Source: Buddleja alternifolia
Lineage: Eukaryota > Streptophyta > Magnoliopsida > Lamiales > Scrophulariaceae
NCBI GenBank assembly: GCA_019426215.1
Contig: CM033400.1
Span: 23,606,568 to 23,670,567 of the forward strand
DNA: 64,000 nt
Direction of reading: 5' to 3'
Shown here: positions 22,701 through 34,036 of the stretch, piece after piece
Position numbering within the stretch: the first letter of the stretch is position 1
Layout of the letters: each line of letters begins with the position of its first letter
Notes under the pieces: generated by a model
The model's input: only the letters and a program-made list of their open reading frames with translations
Told to the model about the DNA's origin: nothing
The model's database searches: none
Translations under genes and position numbers: made by a program

Positions 22701-23895
22701 TTTAGAGGATATACTCTTCACCCTGTGCTCTTTAGGGAACAAAATGTTCAAGTGGCCAAGATGATCTCGCTGATTAGGCCAGTGGACCAAGAAGCAGCTC
22801 AAGCGCTCATGCCTTTGATTTTGGACTTCTTCAACTGTTATACTTCAGGGATTACTTTGCAGGAAGGTGTGCAACTTGCACTAAGTACCGAAGAACGTGA
22901 TGACGCTATATTCTTTATCCCACAATCTAGCCTGATCAGTCCAAGGCATGTGCTAGAAGCCCTTGTCCCCTTTTGGGTCATAGGTATTAAAGAACCTTCT
23001 CCTCCAATCCAAATTATAGAAGAAGATGTTGCTCCTACTGTAGAAGTCACTCAACAGCCTGAGGCTTCTTTGCCAGATTCTTCTAGCGCCGCGGTAGTCG
23101 AGCCCCCAGTGATTGCAGATCCTATCCTGGATTAAGTAGTTGAAGAAGTGCACAATGAAATTGCTCAAGAGGCTGAAGAAACTTTTATCGGAGATAAATC
23201 CAAACGTAAGGTTGCAGTTTCAAGTTCTTACGGACTTCTCCCATCCCCAGAGCGTCCTTTTTCTGATTCAGATTCTGAGAGCGATTCAGAAGCCAGAGAC
23301 TTCAGACAAGCAGTTCGAAACTCGCTTACCAACATTGAGGGTTCCTGCTCCAAAATCTTTGAGGCTGCTAATAGACATATCCGCATAGTGTTGGATACGC
23401 GGAGTCGTGATATTGGAAACGCTGCAAATAAAAGCACTATTGCTATCATGAAGAGCATATCACCTCTTATCGCTGAGCTCTCATCTAAATTCAACCATCA
23501 CTTGGCGTTCAATGTTCGAAGAATTAGTAACCATTAAGAAAATGCTATCCAAGAAAAGAAAGCCAAGGTATTATCTCAGAAAATACGCGCTTCCAGAGTT
23601 GGACCCCGAGTTCTTAAAAAGTATGGGATTTTTTGCATATGCCGGACCGCTACAACGACCTATCAATTGGAGATCGTCAAGTGATCGACAAAGAGATATC
23701 TATCATGATTTAATTCGTGAACTTGGTATTCCACTAAGGGAATGGACGGAAAGGTTGTTAGAGCTAAATGAAAGCGCCAGACTTCGTAGGCATGATTATG
23801 ATGAAATTCAACATACAACTATGATTGACATCGATCGACTTTTGAAGGACTTAGCGTTAGAAGCTCTACAAGGCAAGGAAAGAGCGAAGCGATAG
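19707..23895 (+). pseudogene. SIRE env-like ORF, full length but broken (R4)
   Basis: About 1.4 kb of codons from MAPKPTKASKAS to a stop at 23893-23895. A frameshift lies near 19745 and further stops or shifts near 20328, 20498, 21056, 21659, 22133 and 23135. Regions in order: an N-terminal domain (19815-20327, LMNWDFLF, MILPLVQESGL, FVLTPSLISSLLVLP) resembling the putative plant transposon domain of Athila ORF2; a Lys/Pro-rich basic stretch (KKKKPEPKKKQK, 20690-20740); acidic linkers; a block (22266-23135) homologous to the start of the R2 piece (FRGYTLHP, ISPRHVLEALVPF); and a coiled C-terminal part (23148-23895). Function is unknown; env-like by position only. It is the only full-length copy here and shows what R2 and R3 have lost. 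Confidence 0.8.
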
Positions 23896-24125
23896 AAAAA
23901 ATGACTGAATTTTTTTATGATATTCTTTCAGTGTAAAACATGTATGATGTAATTCTTTCAATGAATAAATATTATAACGCTGAAACATTTTGTTGAAGCT
24001 AAATCTAACTTTAGCTAACTTTACTAACTGTTCAAATGTTAATTTATATTCCTTTGGGCCTTTTCTTTTTAAAGTAACTCTTAAAAATATAAAAGAGTTA
24101 TAAGAGTTAAAAGTCTTGACATCAT

Positions 24126-24140
24126 CAAAAAGGGGAAAAT
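24126..24140 (+). other. R4 polypurine tract
   Basis: AAAAAGGGGAAAAT lies immediately upstream of the 3' LTR start TGTTAGG at 24141. Confidence 0.88.
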
Positions 24141-25583
24141 TGTTAGGAAATTTCATGTTGGATATTTTGATGATGACAAGATAGGATTTAATATTAGACC
24201 CCAAAAATACAATGTAAGTTTCCGTTTTTCATAGATTGATGTATAAGCGTTTGAAAGTTGTAATTTATTTGTTTAGACTTGTAATTTTTATCTTTATAGA
24301 AATTAGACTAAGTCTTAGTAAACTGAATCGCTAGTAGAATACTAGGTGAGTCTATTAGAGAAGAAGTTGAAGACCAGCATCTGAAGTCAACAAGAGATAA
24401 AGATTTTCTTCTTAGCGTCCGCCAAAAGCTAAAAGACCTCATTTCAGGGTTTATGGATCAAGTGCTCAAAATCTCTCAAGCGACTTATGTTAGATTCACC
24501 TGAAATAAATCCTGAAGTCATGAAGTACTTAAATGCAATCATTCAACGGACATTTATTTCCGACGGGAAATAAATTCAAATTGCATTAAATGTTTGATAA
24601 GAGCATTAAATGTGATAAGCTAATGTGACTTGTGGATAAGCCACATTTGACCAGACTGCCAGAAATTTCAGAGTTTCAGCTGCTCCCGTCCAATCGGCTT
24701 CAGCGAATTTTCAGGAATGTTAGACTTTAGGTAAACTCACGTGTTGCGTGAAAGGCACGCTCCTACATTTGTCCAACAGACAGATCCCAAGAAATTGCCT
24801 ATAAATACCTTACCCCAGCAAACCTTAAACACACAAGATACATAAAAAAAGGGGAAAATTATTCCCAAATCATATGTACATTTGCTGAGAAAAAGCTTAG
24901 AACCTCCATAGCCAAAATCTTTCAAGCTTTTTATCTACATTCCAGACAGTCACTAATATCTCAAACATCCTCCAAAAAGAAATCGAAATTCCAACTGAGA
25001 TATTCCAAGTCGTTTGATCTTCCCAAAAACAAACAAAACCCTAGTGACAAACCTCAACCGTTTATCTGAGTGAGAAAAGTTGTTGAACCTTTTCAGGCAG
25101 TATTTCTGAGTGAGAGAAGTTTGAAGAAGATGATCTTCATTGGTACTGAAGTCTGTGTGATCAAGGAGCCCAAGAACATTTTCACCCTTTACTATCTTGT
25201 AGAAGATTCTGTGTGATTCTTTGAAAATCAACCTAGTCAATTCCTCCGAGTGAAAAGGAGAAGAAGGACGTAGCTGGGATTACATCAACCAGTGAACGTT
25301 ATATATCTTGTATTATTTATCTTTACTGTCTTATTATTATTATTATTATATCATTTATCCTTGAAAGAGACAAGTTAAAGTGCAAAGCGATTAAATTAAT
25401 TAAAAGAACGCTAAAACTCATTTCCGCTATGCTAACCCTGATTAAGCGATCTAAGCATTGCCCTACTTTGGTAAACTACTAAAATCACTAAGTTTAAGTT
25501 AACTTTCCTTAAGCGTCTGACCCAAGCGCTCAGTTATTCAACCCCCCTTTCTAGACCCTTTCGTATGCCACTTGGGACCACCA
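24141..25583 (+). repeat. R4 3' LTR
   Basis: About 1443 bp, from TGTTAGGAAATTTC to GGGACCACCA. About 70 bp of U5 are missing between two TATTCA copies (near 25535) compared with the 5' LTR, consistent with a short-repeat deletion. TATA box near 24801. Confidence 0.92.
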
Positions 25584-26155
25584 AACGCATAGTGATTGAG
25601 TAGACATACTCACTCCAGTTGATCTTGAGGTAGAGCAGTATTGCCGTCATCATCTAAAATTGCACTGGGTTCACCTTATCAAAGGTACCCACTCTGCATT
25701 CTATGATCTTGCTGTAGAAATCAGCCATAAGTTAGTATTGAGATACCAGTTCTTTCTTTTCAAAGTGCTGTGTGTAGGGTACACCATCATAAGCACTCAT
25801 AATAGTCCATGCTTCCTTGATTTGATCTAAAGTAACACTGTCCAATGCCTCACCCTCATTTAGGAGTTTGAAATTCTTGGCAATGGAAGCAGCAGATAGT
25901 ACGAATTCCTTTGGTGACTCCTTCTTGGATAGAGGAATTAAACAAGAGATAGACTTCTTATCTGCTGACTTCCGTCGAAAACAGATAGGAATATTGTGTT
26001 AAAAAATTTTGAAGTCCAGCCTTGGTTACCAGATCCATCATATCTGTCAGGTTGATCTGTGGTTGTTCATAAAAAAAATTCCAGTCGACAACAAGGCCTT
26101 CAGTAACCTTGATGATAGGATCGACAGGAGTAGCAACAGATTTCTTTGGTCCCAT
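25584..26155 (-). pseudogene. SIRE env-like ORF, N-terminal part (R3)
   Basis: On the minus strand this starts at ATG 26153-26155 (MGPKKSVATPVD). It continues through VVDWNFFYEQPQINLTDMMD, homologous to the R4 N-terminal domain (MNWDFLFHNQSIPLRMI). The frame closes near 25960 and continues in another frame to KINWSEYVYSI near 25600, which aligns with R4 at about 20310-20350. The next R4-homologous bases on the other side of the nested element correspond to R4 position about 22790, so roughly 2.4 kb of this ORF is absent. Confidence 0.78.
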
Positions 26156-26580
26156 TTTTAGTGAAAAAGATGAACTGAGATTTTCTTTTGCTTTGAGAGA
26201 GAGAGAGTAAAATTTGTAGAAAGCCTTTTTTGTGTGAGTCACTACTATAGAAATCACCTATTATAGCATTTTTTTTTTGGCCAATTACAACGGTTTTAAC
26301 CGCTATAATAGGTACTGCTGTAATTCGTTCAGGCCAATTACAGCGGTTAAAAACCACTGTAATAGATACCTATTACAGCGGTTATTTTTATATACAGCGG
26401 TTATTTTTATAACCGCTGTAATAGGTATACCCTATTACAGCCGTTATACAAATAACCACTTTTAAAATATTTTTTTTTTATTTTTCGGGGCCTATTACAG
26501 CAGTTTTTTCCACAACCGCTGTAATAGGTACTTTTTTTTTTTAATTTTATTTTCGCATTTATAATTTGATCGTGTCAGAA

Positions 26581-26841
26581 TGACACGAAATTCGTACGGT
26601 CATAGCGAAATGGCATTCAAAACAAAATGTAAGTTTATCTTGCGCTATCGTGATTTTAGTCATCTGAGATCGTTTAAGGCCTCAAATTTGCGTTTTATTA
26701 AAAAAATACCCTATTTTCGTAATAAAACACAAATTTGAGGCCTTAAACGTTCTCAAATGGCTAAAATCCTGAGATCGCATGACAATGTGATGCGTTTTGT
26801 TTTGAATACCGTTTCGCTATGACTGCGCGAATTTCGAGTCA
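26581..26841. repeat. Large imperfect inverted repeat inside DT1
   Basis: The left arm (26581-26700) and right arm (26720-26841) pair over about 120 bp with a 19-bp spacer. The best part is CCTCAAATTTG...GTTTTATTA against TAATAAAAC...CAAATTTGAGG. The outer part pairs CGAAATTCG and GTCATAGCGAAA with their complements. Confidence 0.85.
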
Positions 26842-26879
26842 TCCCAATACCGCAAAATTTCAACTGAAAAATATTTTCG

Positions 26880-27205
26880 TAAATACACAAATATACATAC
26901 ACCCATCAACATATACACAAATACACATACAGCCACCCACACATACACTAATATACATACACCCATTCACACATACACAAATATACATACACCCATCAAT
27001 ATATACCCAAATATACATACACCCATCCACATATACACAAATATACATACACCCATCAACATATATGAAAATATACACAAACCCATCCACATATACACAA
27101 ATATACATACACCCGCACATTACACAAATGTACACATATACACAAAATAAATACACCCACACATACATAAATATACATACACCTACACATATACACATAT
27201 ACAAA
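26880..27205 (+). repeat. 30-bp minisatellite in DT1
   Basis: A degenerate array of a unit like ATACACCCATCCACATATACACAA over about 320 bp, about ten units. It is stop-free in a frame on each strand only because the 30-bp unit is a multiple of three and lacks stop codons there. Confidence 0.85.
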
Positions 27206-27749
27206 TATACATATATATATAGGGAAAGAGAGAGAAAGAGAGAAAGAGGAAAATCTTACAATCATGGTGGTGGAGGCGGCGGCGGTAAGTGGTGGTGGCG
27301 CCAGTAAGTGGTGGTGGTGGTGGCTGCAGCGGCAGTGGTGTCGAACTTTTGGGGGGGATCGAGAGAGAGAGAAAGAGACCGAGAGTAGAGAGAGAGAGAA
27401 GTTGAAATGGGTTTTAAATTTTGAGAGTGGGAGAGAGAAGCGGGAAGATAAAAAGGTTTCAAATTTTTTCGTAATGGCCTGTTACAGTAGTTTTTTGAAA
27501 AACTCCTGTAATAGGTATACCCTATTACAGCAGTTTTTCAAAAAACCGCTGTAATTGGGTTAAATTTTTCAAATTTTTTTTTTGTAACTGCGGGCCTATT
27601 ACAGCGGTTCTCTACTGAACTGCTGTAATAGGCCTGACACCTATTATAGCGGTTCATGAAAGAACCGTTGTAATAGCCCCCTTCGTTCAGCGATTTTTTG
27701 AAAAATCACTATAATTGGGGCGCTGTAATAGGCTCTTTTTGTAGTAGTG

Positions 27750-28431
27750 AATGAATGATTTTTCTTTTTTTTTTTTTTTGCAGAAATTTTGTTTTAAATG
27801 ATACAGTAAAGAAATTTTGAAACTTGTGTTCTCTCGTCAATAGGATTTAGACATGTGTAGAGTGATTTAATCTCAGCCATGAGTAGTTTTAACTGCGGAC
27901 ATGAATTTTGTGTAAGAGAGAGAAGTTTCATTTGGTAACTCACATATATAAAGATTTAAGACCCGAGTTAAAATTTTAAAACGTTTGGGATTTTCAGAGT
28001 GTAGCACACGCGTTTGATGGTACTTTGCCACATACACAGACACGTGCTATCTCTGAACCGTCATTTTGAAAAGTTTTAATTACCCGCCAGTTTGAATGAT
28101 AGAAACATGTAGATAGAGTACAACATAGACTATTGAGTCTATCCACTATTTCAAGAAATGTGTAAAATTTAAACAATTTTTATATTAAGTGTTGAATGGA
28201 ATATGTTCAACGCTTAACATATATCACTAGTTGGATTTTAAGTTGACGCTTAGGGTTCAAACCTTTTTTTTTTTTTTACAATTGAGCGCCCAACATATTA
28301 TGCATAAATACTGCTGAGCGTTGATGATCATGCATATGAAAGTTTTGATCATTGACGCTTGCAGATATGTTTCAAGTACAATTTTAAGGTTCCCTCTAAA
28401 TTTGTTAACTTGTAACACCTTTTCAAAAAGA
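27750..28431 (-). other. R3 spacer between env-like ORF and pol
   Basis: No ORF. It corresponds to the R4 spacer (18827-19706). It contains CATATATAAAG near 27944 and several AGCG/CGCT motifs. DT1 inserted at its env-proximal end. Confidence 0.6.
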
Positions 28432-31400
28432 TTAAGCGTTTAAATCAATCATACCTAGTTCACTTCTCAAAGTGAGAAAGTGTTGTTCATTGAGAGCTTT
28501 AGTGAAGATATCTGCCAATTGTTTGTCAGTTCCAATAAAATGCATAGAGATATTTTTATTTTAAACATGGTCACGAAGAAAATGGTATCTAATGTCAATA
28601 TGTTTAGTTCTGGAATGAAGAACAGGATTCTGAGTCATGGCTAGAGCGCTTTGGTTATCACAATGAATAGGGGTTGGACCTAGGATTATACCACAATCTC
28701 TAAGTTGTTGCCTCATCCATAACACTTGTGCACAACAACTTCCGGCGGCTACACACTCAGCTTCGGCTGTGGAGGCAGCTATGGAATTTTATTTCTTACT
28801 ATGCCATGAAACTAACCTATCACCTAGAAATTGACAAGTACCACTAGTACTCTTACGATCTATTTTGCAACCTGCAAAGTTTGCATCTGAGTAATCAATT
28901 AGTTCAAAAGGAGAGTCCCTTGGATACCATAAGCCCACATTTTGTGTGCCTTTTAGGCATTTAAGGATCTTTTTGGCAACAATTAAGTGTGACTCTTTAG
29001 GATTAGCTTGAAATCGTGCGATTAGCTTGAAATCGTGCACATATGCATACTGAAAACATAACATCAGGTCTACTGGCAGTAAGATAAAGAAGTGATTCAA
29101 TGATACCTTTATAAATAGTGATATCAACCTTCTTCCCACTTTCATCTTTATCAAACTTAAGCGTTTGGCTCATTAGAATTTTTGAATATGATGCATTTTT
29201 CATACCAAATTTCTTAATCATGTCACGTGTATATTTAGCTTGGTTTATAAATATGTCATTAGGGAGTTGTTTAACTTGTAATCCTAAGAAGAAATTTAAT
29301 TCACCCATCATGCTCATTTCAAATTGTTTTTGCATCATTTTCGAAAATTTCTCACACAGATGCTCGTTAGTAGAACCGAATATAATATCATCGACATAAA
29401 TTTGGACTAAGAGAATATCTTCGTCATTGGTAATTTTAAATAACGTTGTATCAACGTTGCCTTTCGAAAAGCCTTTACCAATGAGGAAAATAGAGAGAGT
29501 GCCATACCTTGCTCGGGGTGCTTGCTTAAGCCCATAAAGTGCTTTGTCTAGTTTGTAAATCATACCCTAATCATGGTTGTTGATGAATCCTGGTGGTTGC
29601 TCCACATATACCTCTTCTTGGAGTTTACCATTCAGGAAGGCACTCTTCATGTCCATCTAATATACCGTAAACTTGTTGAAAGCTGCATACGCCAGAAACA
29701 TGCAGATTGCTTCAAGACGGGCGATAGGAGCATATGTCTCATCAAAATCAATACCCTCTTCTTGGCAATATCCTTGAGCTACGAGTCTGGCCTTGTTTCT
29801 TATCACAGTGCCATTCTCATCCATCTTGTTTCTATAAACCTATCTAGTTCCAATAACTTCTTGGTCAGTTGATCTTGGTACTAATGTCCAAACCTTACTA
29901 CGCTCAAACTGATTAAGCTCTTCTTGCATGGCTTCAATCTAACTAGGATTGCTTAGCGCTTCATTCACTTTCTTAGGCTCCATTTGAGATAGAAAGCTTG
30001 CGAACATAGCCTCATTGAATGTGGCGGCTATAGTCCTGACAGGCGCTCCAATATCTCCAATAATCTACTCAGGTGGATGATCCCACAGCCATAGTCTATC
30101 TGGTTGGAAAGGGTTGAGATGTTGAATAGGCGCTTGACTATCAAATGCTTGACTGTCTTCTTGCGTAGGCGATTCAAGTTCACAAATCCTTGTTTGCTCT
30201 TGATGATCACTCTCTTCGTGATCATCAGCAGATCTTGAATTGTTATCTGAAATAACCTCACGAGTGATCTAGGAGGTAGCATTGAGATCTCATCACCATC
30301 GTCACTGTACTCGTCAATGGTAATCTTAGACGCTTGATGACATAGATCTTCAACTCCTATATCATTCACATTAACCTTACTCGGTTCTTAGTTAGCATCA
30401 TCAAAAACAACATGAATGGATTCCTCTACCTTCGATTTGATCTTATTTAGGATACAAAAATTCTTTCCATTCTTGGTGTAGCCTAGAAAGATTCCCTCAT
30501 CTACTTTAGGATCAAATATCTTGAGGCTTTGGGATCCATTATTATAGATAAAACATTTAGAACCAAAGACATGAAAGTATGAAACATTTGGCTTACGTCC
30601 CTTTCATAGTTCATATGGAGTTTTCCCATGTTGTTTGTTGATCATGCAACAGTTTTGAGTGTAACAAGCAGTGTTGATCGCTTCTGCCCAAAACCTAGGA
30701 GCAAGCTTGGACTCTGCTAACATCATTCGAACAACTTCCTTGAGAGTTCTGTTCTGGCGCTCAGGAATACCATTCTGTTGGGGAGTTCTTGGAGCTGAAT
30801 ACTCATGATGTATTCCATTTTCTGCACAAAACTTCTCAACAACCTTGCTAGTAAACTCAGTACCATGATGGCTTCTTATTCTTGCAACCTTAAGATTTTT
30901 CAATGTTTGCAGTTGCCGAATAAGCGTTGTTAACTTGTCACACGTTTCATCTTTGGATGAAAGAAATTCCACCTAAGTAAATCGAGAGAAATCATCTACT
31001 ATCACCAAAGTATACTTTGTACCGCTTACACTGATGGTTTGAACAAGTCCAAACAAATCCATGTAAAGTATTTCAAGTATTCTAGAGGTAGATAGATGAG
31101 GTTTTCTCTTGAAGGATGATTTAACTTGGTTGCCCATTTGACAAGCGTCACAAAGACGATCCTCGTGAAATGGTTATTTTGGTAATCCATCTACAAGATT
31201 TAGATTTATAAGCTGAGAGATTGTCTTAAAATTGAGGTGATTCATTCTTCTATGCCATAACCAACCCATTTTAGATTCCTTTTTAGCAACAAAACATGTT
31301 GGGTTGTTATCAATTATTGAACCCCAATCTACCAAATATACGTTGTTTGTTCTTTTACCTTTCAATTTAGTAAACTTAGTCTTAGCATCATTAATATAGC

Positions 31401-31686
31401 AACAGTTGCTTGAGAATATGACTTTAAAGCCTTTATCACAGAATTGACTTATGCTCAATAAATTGTGCTTTAGACCCTCAACATAATAAACATCACTTAT
31501 CATGATGTTCTCCCTAGGCACAGTACCTATACCTTTAGTTTTACCTTTGGAGTTGTCACCAAATACAACCTGAGGACCATTGGCGGCTTGATAGTTGATC
31601 AGAAGATCTTTGGAACAAGTCATGTGCCTTGATCCACTATCGAAGTACCAAACAGATGTATCGGCTCTAGCTCTAGGTACCTGCAA
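28432..31686 (-). pseudogene. pol: R3 pol polyprotein (PR-IN-RT-RH), degenerate
   Basis: On the minus strand: protease DSGSRHMTC near 31640; pre-integrase region ending HRRMNHLNFKT near 31230; integrase with YMDLFGL and a C-terminal NRTLKEVVR, but RSHHGTEF in the catalytic position (codon 30868-30870 reads CAT, His). RT keeps the segment R4 has lost and has YVDDIIFGST near 29385. RNase H has DANFAGCKIDRKSTSGTCQFLG and SWHSKK. A 19-bp tandem duplication at 29001-29038 shifts the frame between RT and RNase H. Other stops fall near 28787, 29564, 30603, 30973 and 31173. The C-terminal LGMIDLNA and its TAA are at 28432-28434, as in R4. Confidence 0.9.
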
Positions 31687-31701
31687 TCAAAAAGAGAAGT
31701 T

Positions 31702-33937
31702 CTATTTCTGTTTAGGTACCCATTGTTGCTTGGGTCCTTTAACATTAGTAACATTGTTAGTTTGAATTAGAACGTTAGGAACCATATTTGCCTAGTCTTC
31801 ATTGTAGGAATACTGGCCTTTTTGGGTTTCACATCGTGTTGTGTGTACTTTTTATTCACCTTGTGCTTTGTGTGTTGTTTGGGTGTATAATAATATCCAT
31901 GATTGTAATAGTAATCATAATCATAGTCATTATCATAATCATCATAGTATCGATAATATGATCTTGACTGCCTTGGATATTGACGCTGGTATTTCCTTGG
32001 CACTGGTCTAGGGTGCATTTTTGATGCTAGACGCTTAGCGCTTGATTCACATTGGTTAGTTTTATCCTTAGCCTTTTGAGCATTTGGACGAACCTTTCTT
32101 TGTGAATCATTTGCTTTCGCCTTTCCCGTGCCTGAGTTAGCTTTGGCTTTCTCATTTGGCCTTGTACCATTGTCGCTTGGTTCAATAGGTGGTTGACTTT
32201 TTGAACCTTTCTCAACAAATAAAACACCCTTTCCTTTGTTGTTTGCCGTAACATTGGGTTTATTTGGTTGCTTACCGAATTTATTGTATCCTAAAATCGG
32301 TCTTTTCACCAAATAGTTTTGTTACCACAGTCACATTGTCTAGCTTTCTTGACGCTTTGGACAGTAATGAGATGAGTTGTTCTGATTTAGCAGGTTTAGC
32401 GATCAACTCAGATTCTCTCTTGACTATTATATCAAGATCACTTTTTAGATTGATTATATCACTCTCCAGTGATTTGTTCTTCTTAATGCATTGTTGCTGA
32501 ACTTCGAACTCTGCCTTGAGTGTCACATTATCACTCTTGAGCGATGAAATGATATCAAAGTGATTTTGATACAACTTGGCGGCATCTTGACAATCATTAT
32601 AATATTCTTTGACTTTGTCAAGTAATTCTTCATAAGAGAGAGGGTAAGATATCTCAGTGTTTACCTCAGGGGACACTTCATCATCTCTGGCCATGAGACA
32701 GATAAGTGTCGAGTCATCCACTGGTTCATCGTCATCACTACTCTCCTCTGAAGACTCCAAATCTTCAGGTGCGGACATTGGTTCTGATTCCACTAGCAAA
32801 TTGTTGATGAAGGTCGCTCCTAAATTGGTTTCTATCCGAATAATCCTGCCTTGTGGGCTTGGATACGTTGGATAAGGGCAATTTACCTGGTAGTGCCCTG
32901 GTTTCCTGCAATTATAACAAAGATTAGTTTTCTTCTTTTGTTCACTTGTTAATCTTGCAGTGTGTGGTTTTGAGACCACTGGGGCTGAGAGATTTTGAGA
33001 AGACGCTTGGTACTGAACAGGCGCTTGGGGTGAAGGAATAGAATATTGAGGCACTTGGAACTGCTGTTGTACTGGAGATGGCGCTTGATATGAACTTTGT
33101 CCTTGATTGTTGGAACCTTTTCCTTTCTTCTCACATCTCAAGAACTTCCTGAATCTATTTAGCAAAGCCAACTCCTCTTCCTCATTGTTATCTGAAATTT
33201 TTCTCTTGTTACCCGATTTACCCTTGATTGATGCTATAAGCGCTCTAGACTTAATTATCAGACTACTGACAACATCACTAACTGAATTCAACTCAAATTC
33301 AAATGCTTTGAGCTTTAAAAAGGCATCTTATGGAGTTAGACGTTCCAACATATTCGATTCTCTCATTGCTGTTGTCTTCATCAAGAATCTACTCGGTAGA
33401 CTTCTAAAGATCTTAACCACTATTTCTCAGTTTTGTTAGTCCATTCCTAACGATGTAAGTTCCGTAACAAGAGCTGTAAATCTTATGTCCAATTGCTGTA
33501 ACGTCTCATTTGACAACATCTTAAATCCATTAGACTTTTCCTTGGCAATGGAAAGTTTGTTTTCTTTAATCTGTGCTGAACCACCATAAATTATAGCCAA
33601 CTTATCCCAAATTTCTTTAGTGGTTTTGCACGACTTGATCTTGTTAAATAGGTTGTCATTATCACCGATAGCCGTATATGGAGCATTAAACATTGTCCAA
33701 ATTCGCTCTTCGACGCTCATCTGGGGACCATTCTTGTTTTGGCTTTTCTACATACCCATCTGGAGTATCTTCCGTGGCTTCAGGCACTCTAGTGACAACT
33801 TTCAAAATTCGTATTGGCCCATCTGAAATAATATCGCACATGTCATCATCACATGAACAGAGATATGTAAATGTTTTGATTTTCCATGTGTCATAGTTTG
33901 ACTCAGTCAGTTTGGGAACTTTAGCAAATGACATCAA
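31702..33937 (-). pseudogene. gag: R3 gag polyprotein, degenerate
   Basis: The start is near ATG 33937 (MSFAKVPKLTESNYDTWK, one codon in). The frame is interrupted near 33686 and 33436. The best piece is 32281-33291, with a Gln/Pro-rich linker, an intact CCHC knuckle CYNCRKPGHYQVNC, Ser/Asp-rich acidic runs and a coiled-coil region. A further piece (31767-32312) is basic, then Tyr/Asp-rich (YYRYYDDYDNDYDYDYYY). A TAG at 31702-31704 closes gag just before the pol region. Confidence 0.88.
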
Positions 33938-34023
33938 TAAAATTTAAAAGCAACTAGATTTTTGAAAAAGGATCTAAAAAAGCTGTTATGCTTGGAAATT
34001 TTTTAAAATTTTGACTTTAACCG

Positions 34024-34034
34024 CTTTGATACCA
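34024..34034 (-). other. R3 primer-binding site (initiator tRNA-Met)
   Basis: On the minus strand it reads TGGTATCAAAG, 2 nt inside the 5' LTR. It differs by one base from the consensus TGGTATCAGAG. Confidence 0.85.
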
Positions 34035-34036
34035 CT

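Larger units (their letters stand above)
11817..25583 (+). mobile_element. R4: SIRE-like Ty1/copia retrotransposon, complete, nested in R3
   Basis: The order is LTR (11817-13312), initiator-Met primer site, gag, pol, spacer, long env-like ORF, polypurine tract, LTR (24141-25583). It lies in the env-like ORF of R3. The flanking 5-mers, AATTC left and AACGC right, agree at only 3 of 5 positions, so the duplication is weak. The two LTRs differ by several indels, which suggests an old insertion. Gag, pol and env-like frames are all broken. Confidence 0.92.
26240..27749. mobile_element. DT1: non-autonomous CACTA transposon
   Basis: The ends read CACTACTATAGAAAT at the left and, on the other strand, CACTACTACAAAAAG at the right. 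Both are followed by CCTATTAYAGC. The flanking triplets are AGT and AAT, an imperfect 3-bp duplication. Subterminal regions (26280-26530, 27480-27725) are packed with both orientations of CCTATTACAGCGGTT. No transposase is present. The interior is a large hairpin, a 30-bp minisatellite and a GA-rich run. It sits between the CDS start and the spacer of the R3 env-like region. Confidence 0.88.

Noticed and set aside
26819..27307. 162-codon frame rich in YTQIYIHPS
   Set aside because: Produced by the 30-bp minisatellite in DT1; the opposite strand is open too.
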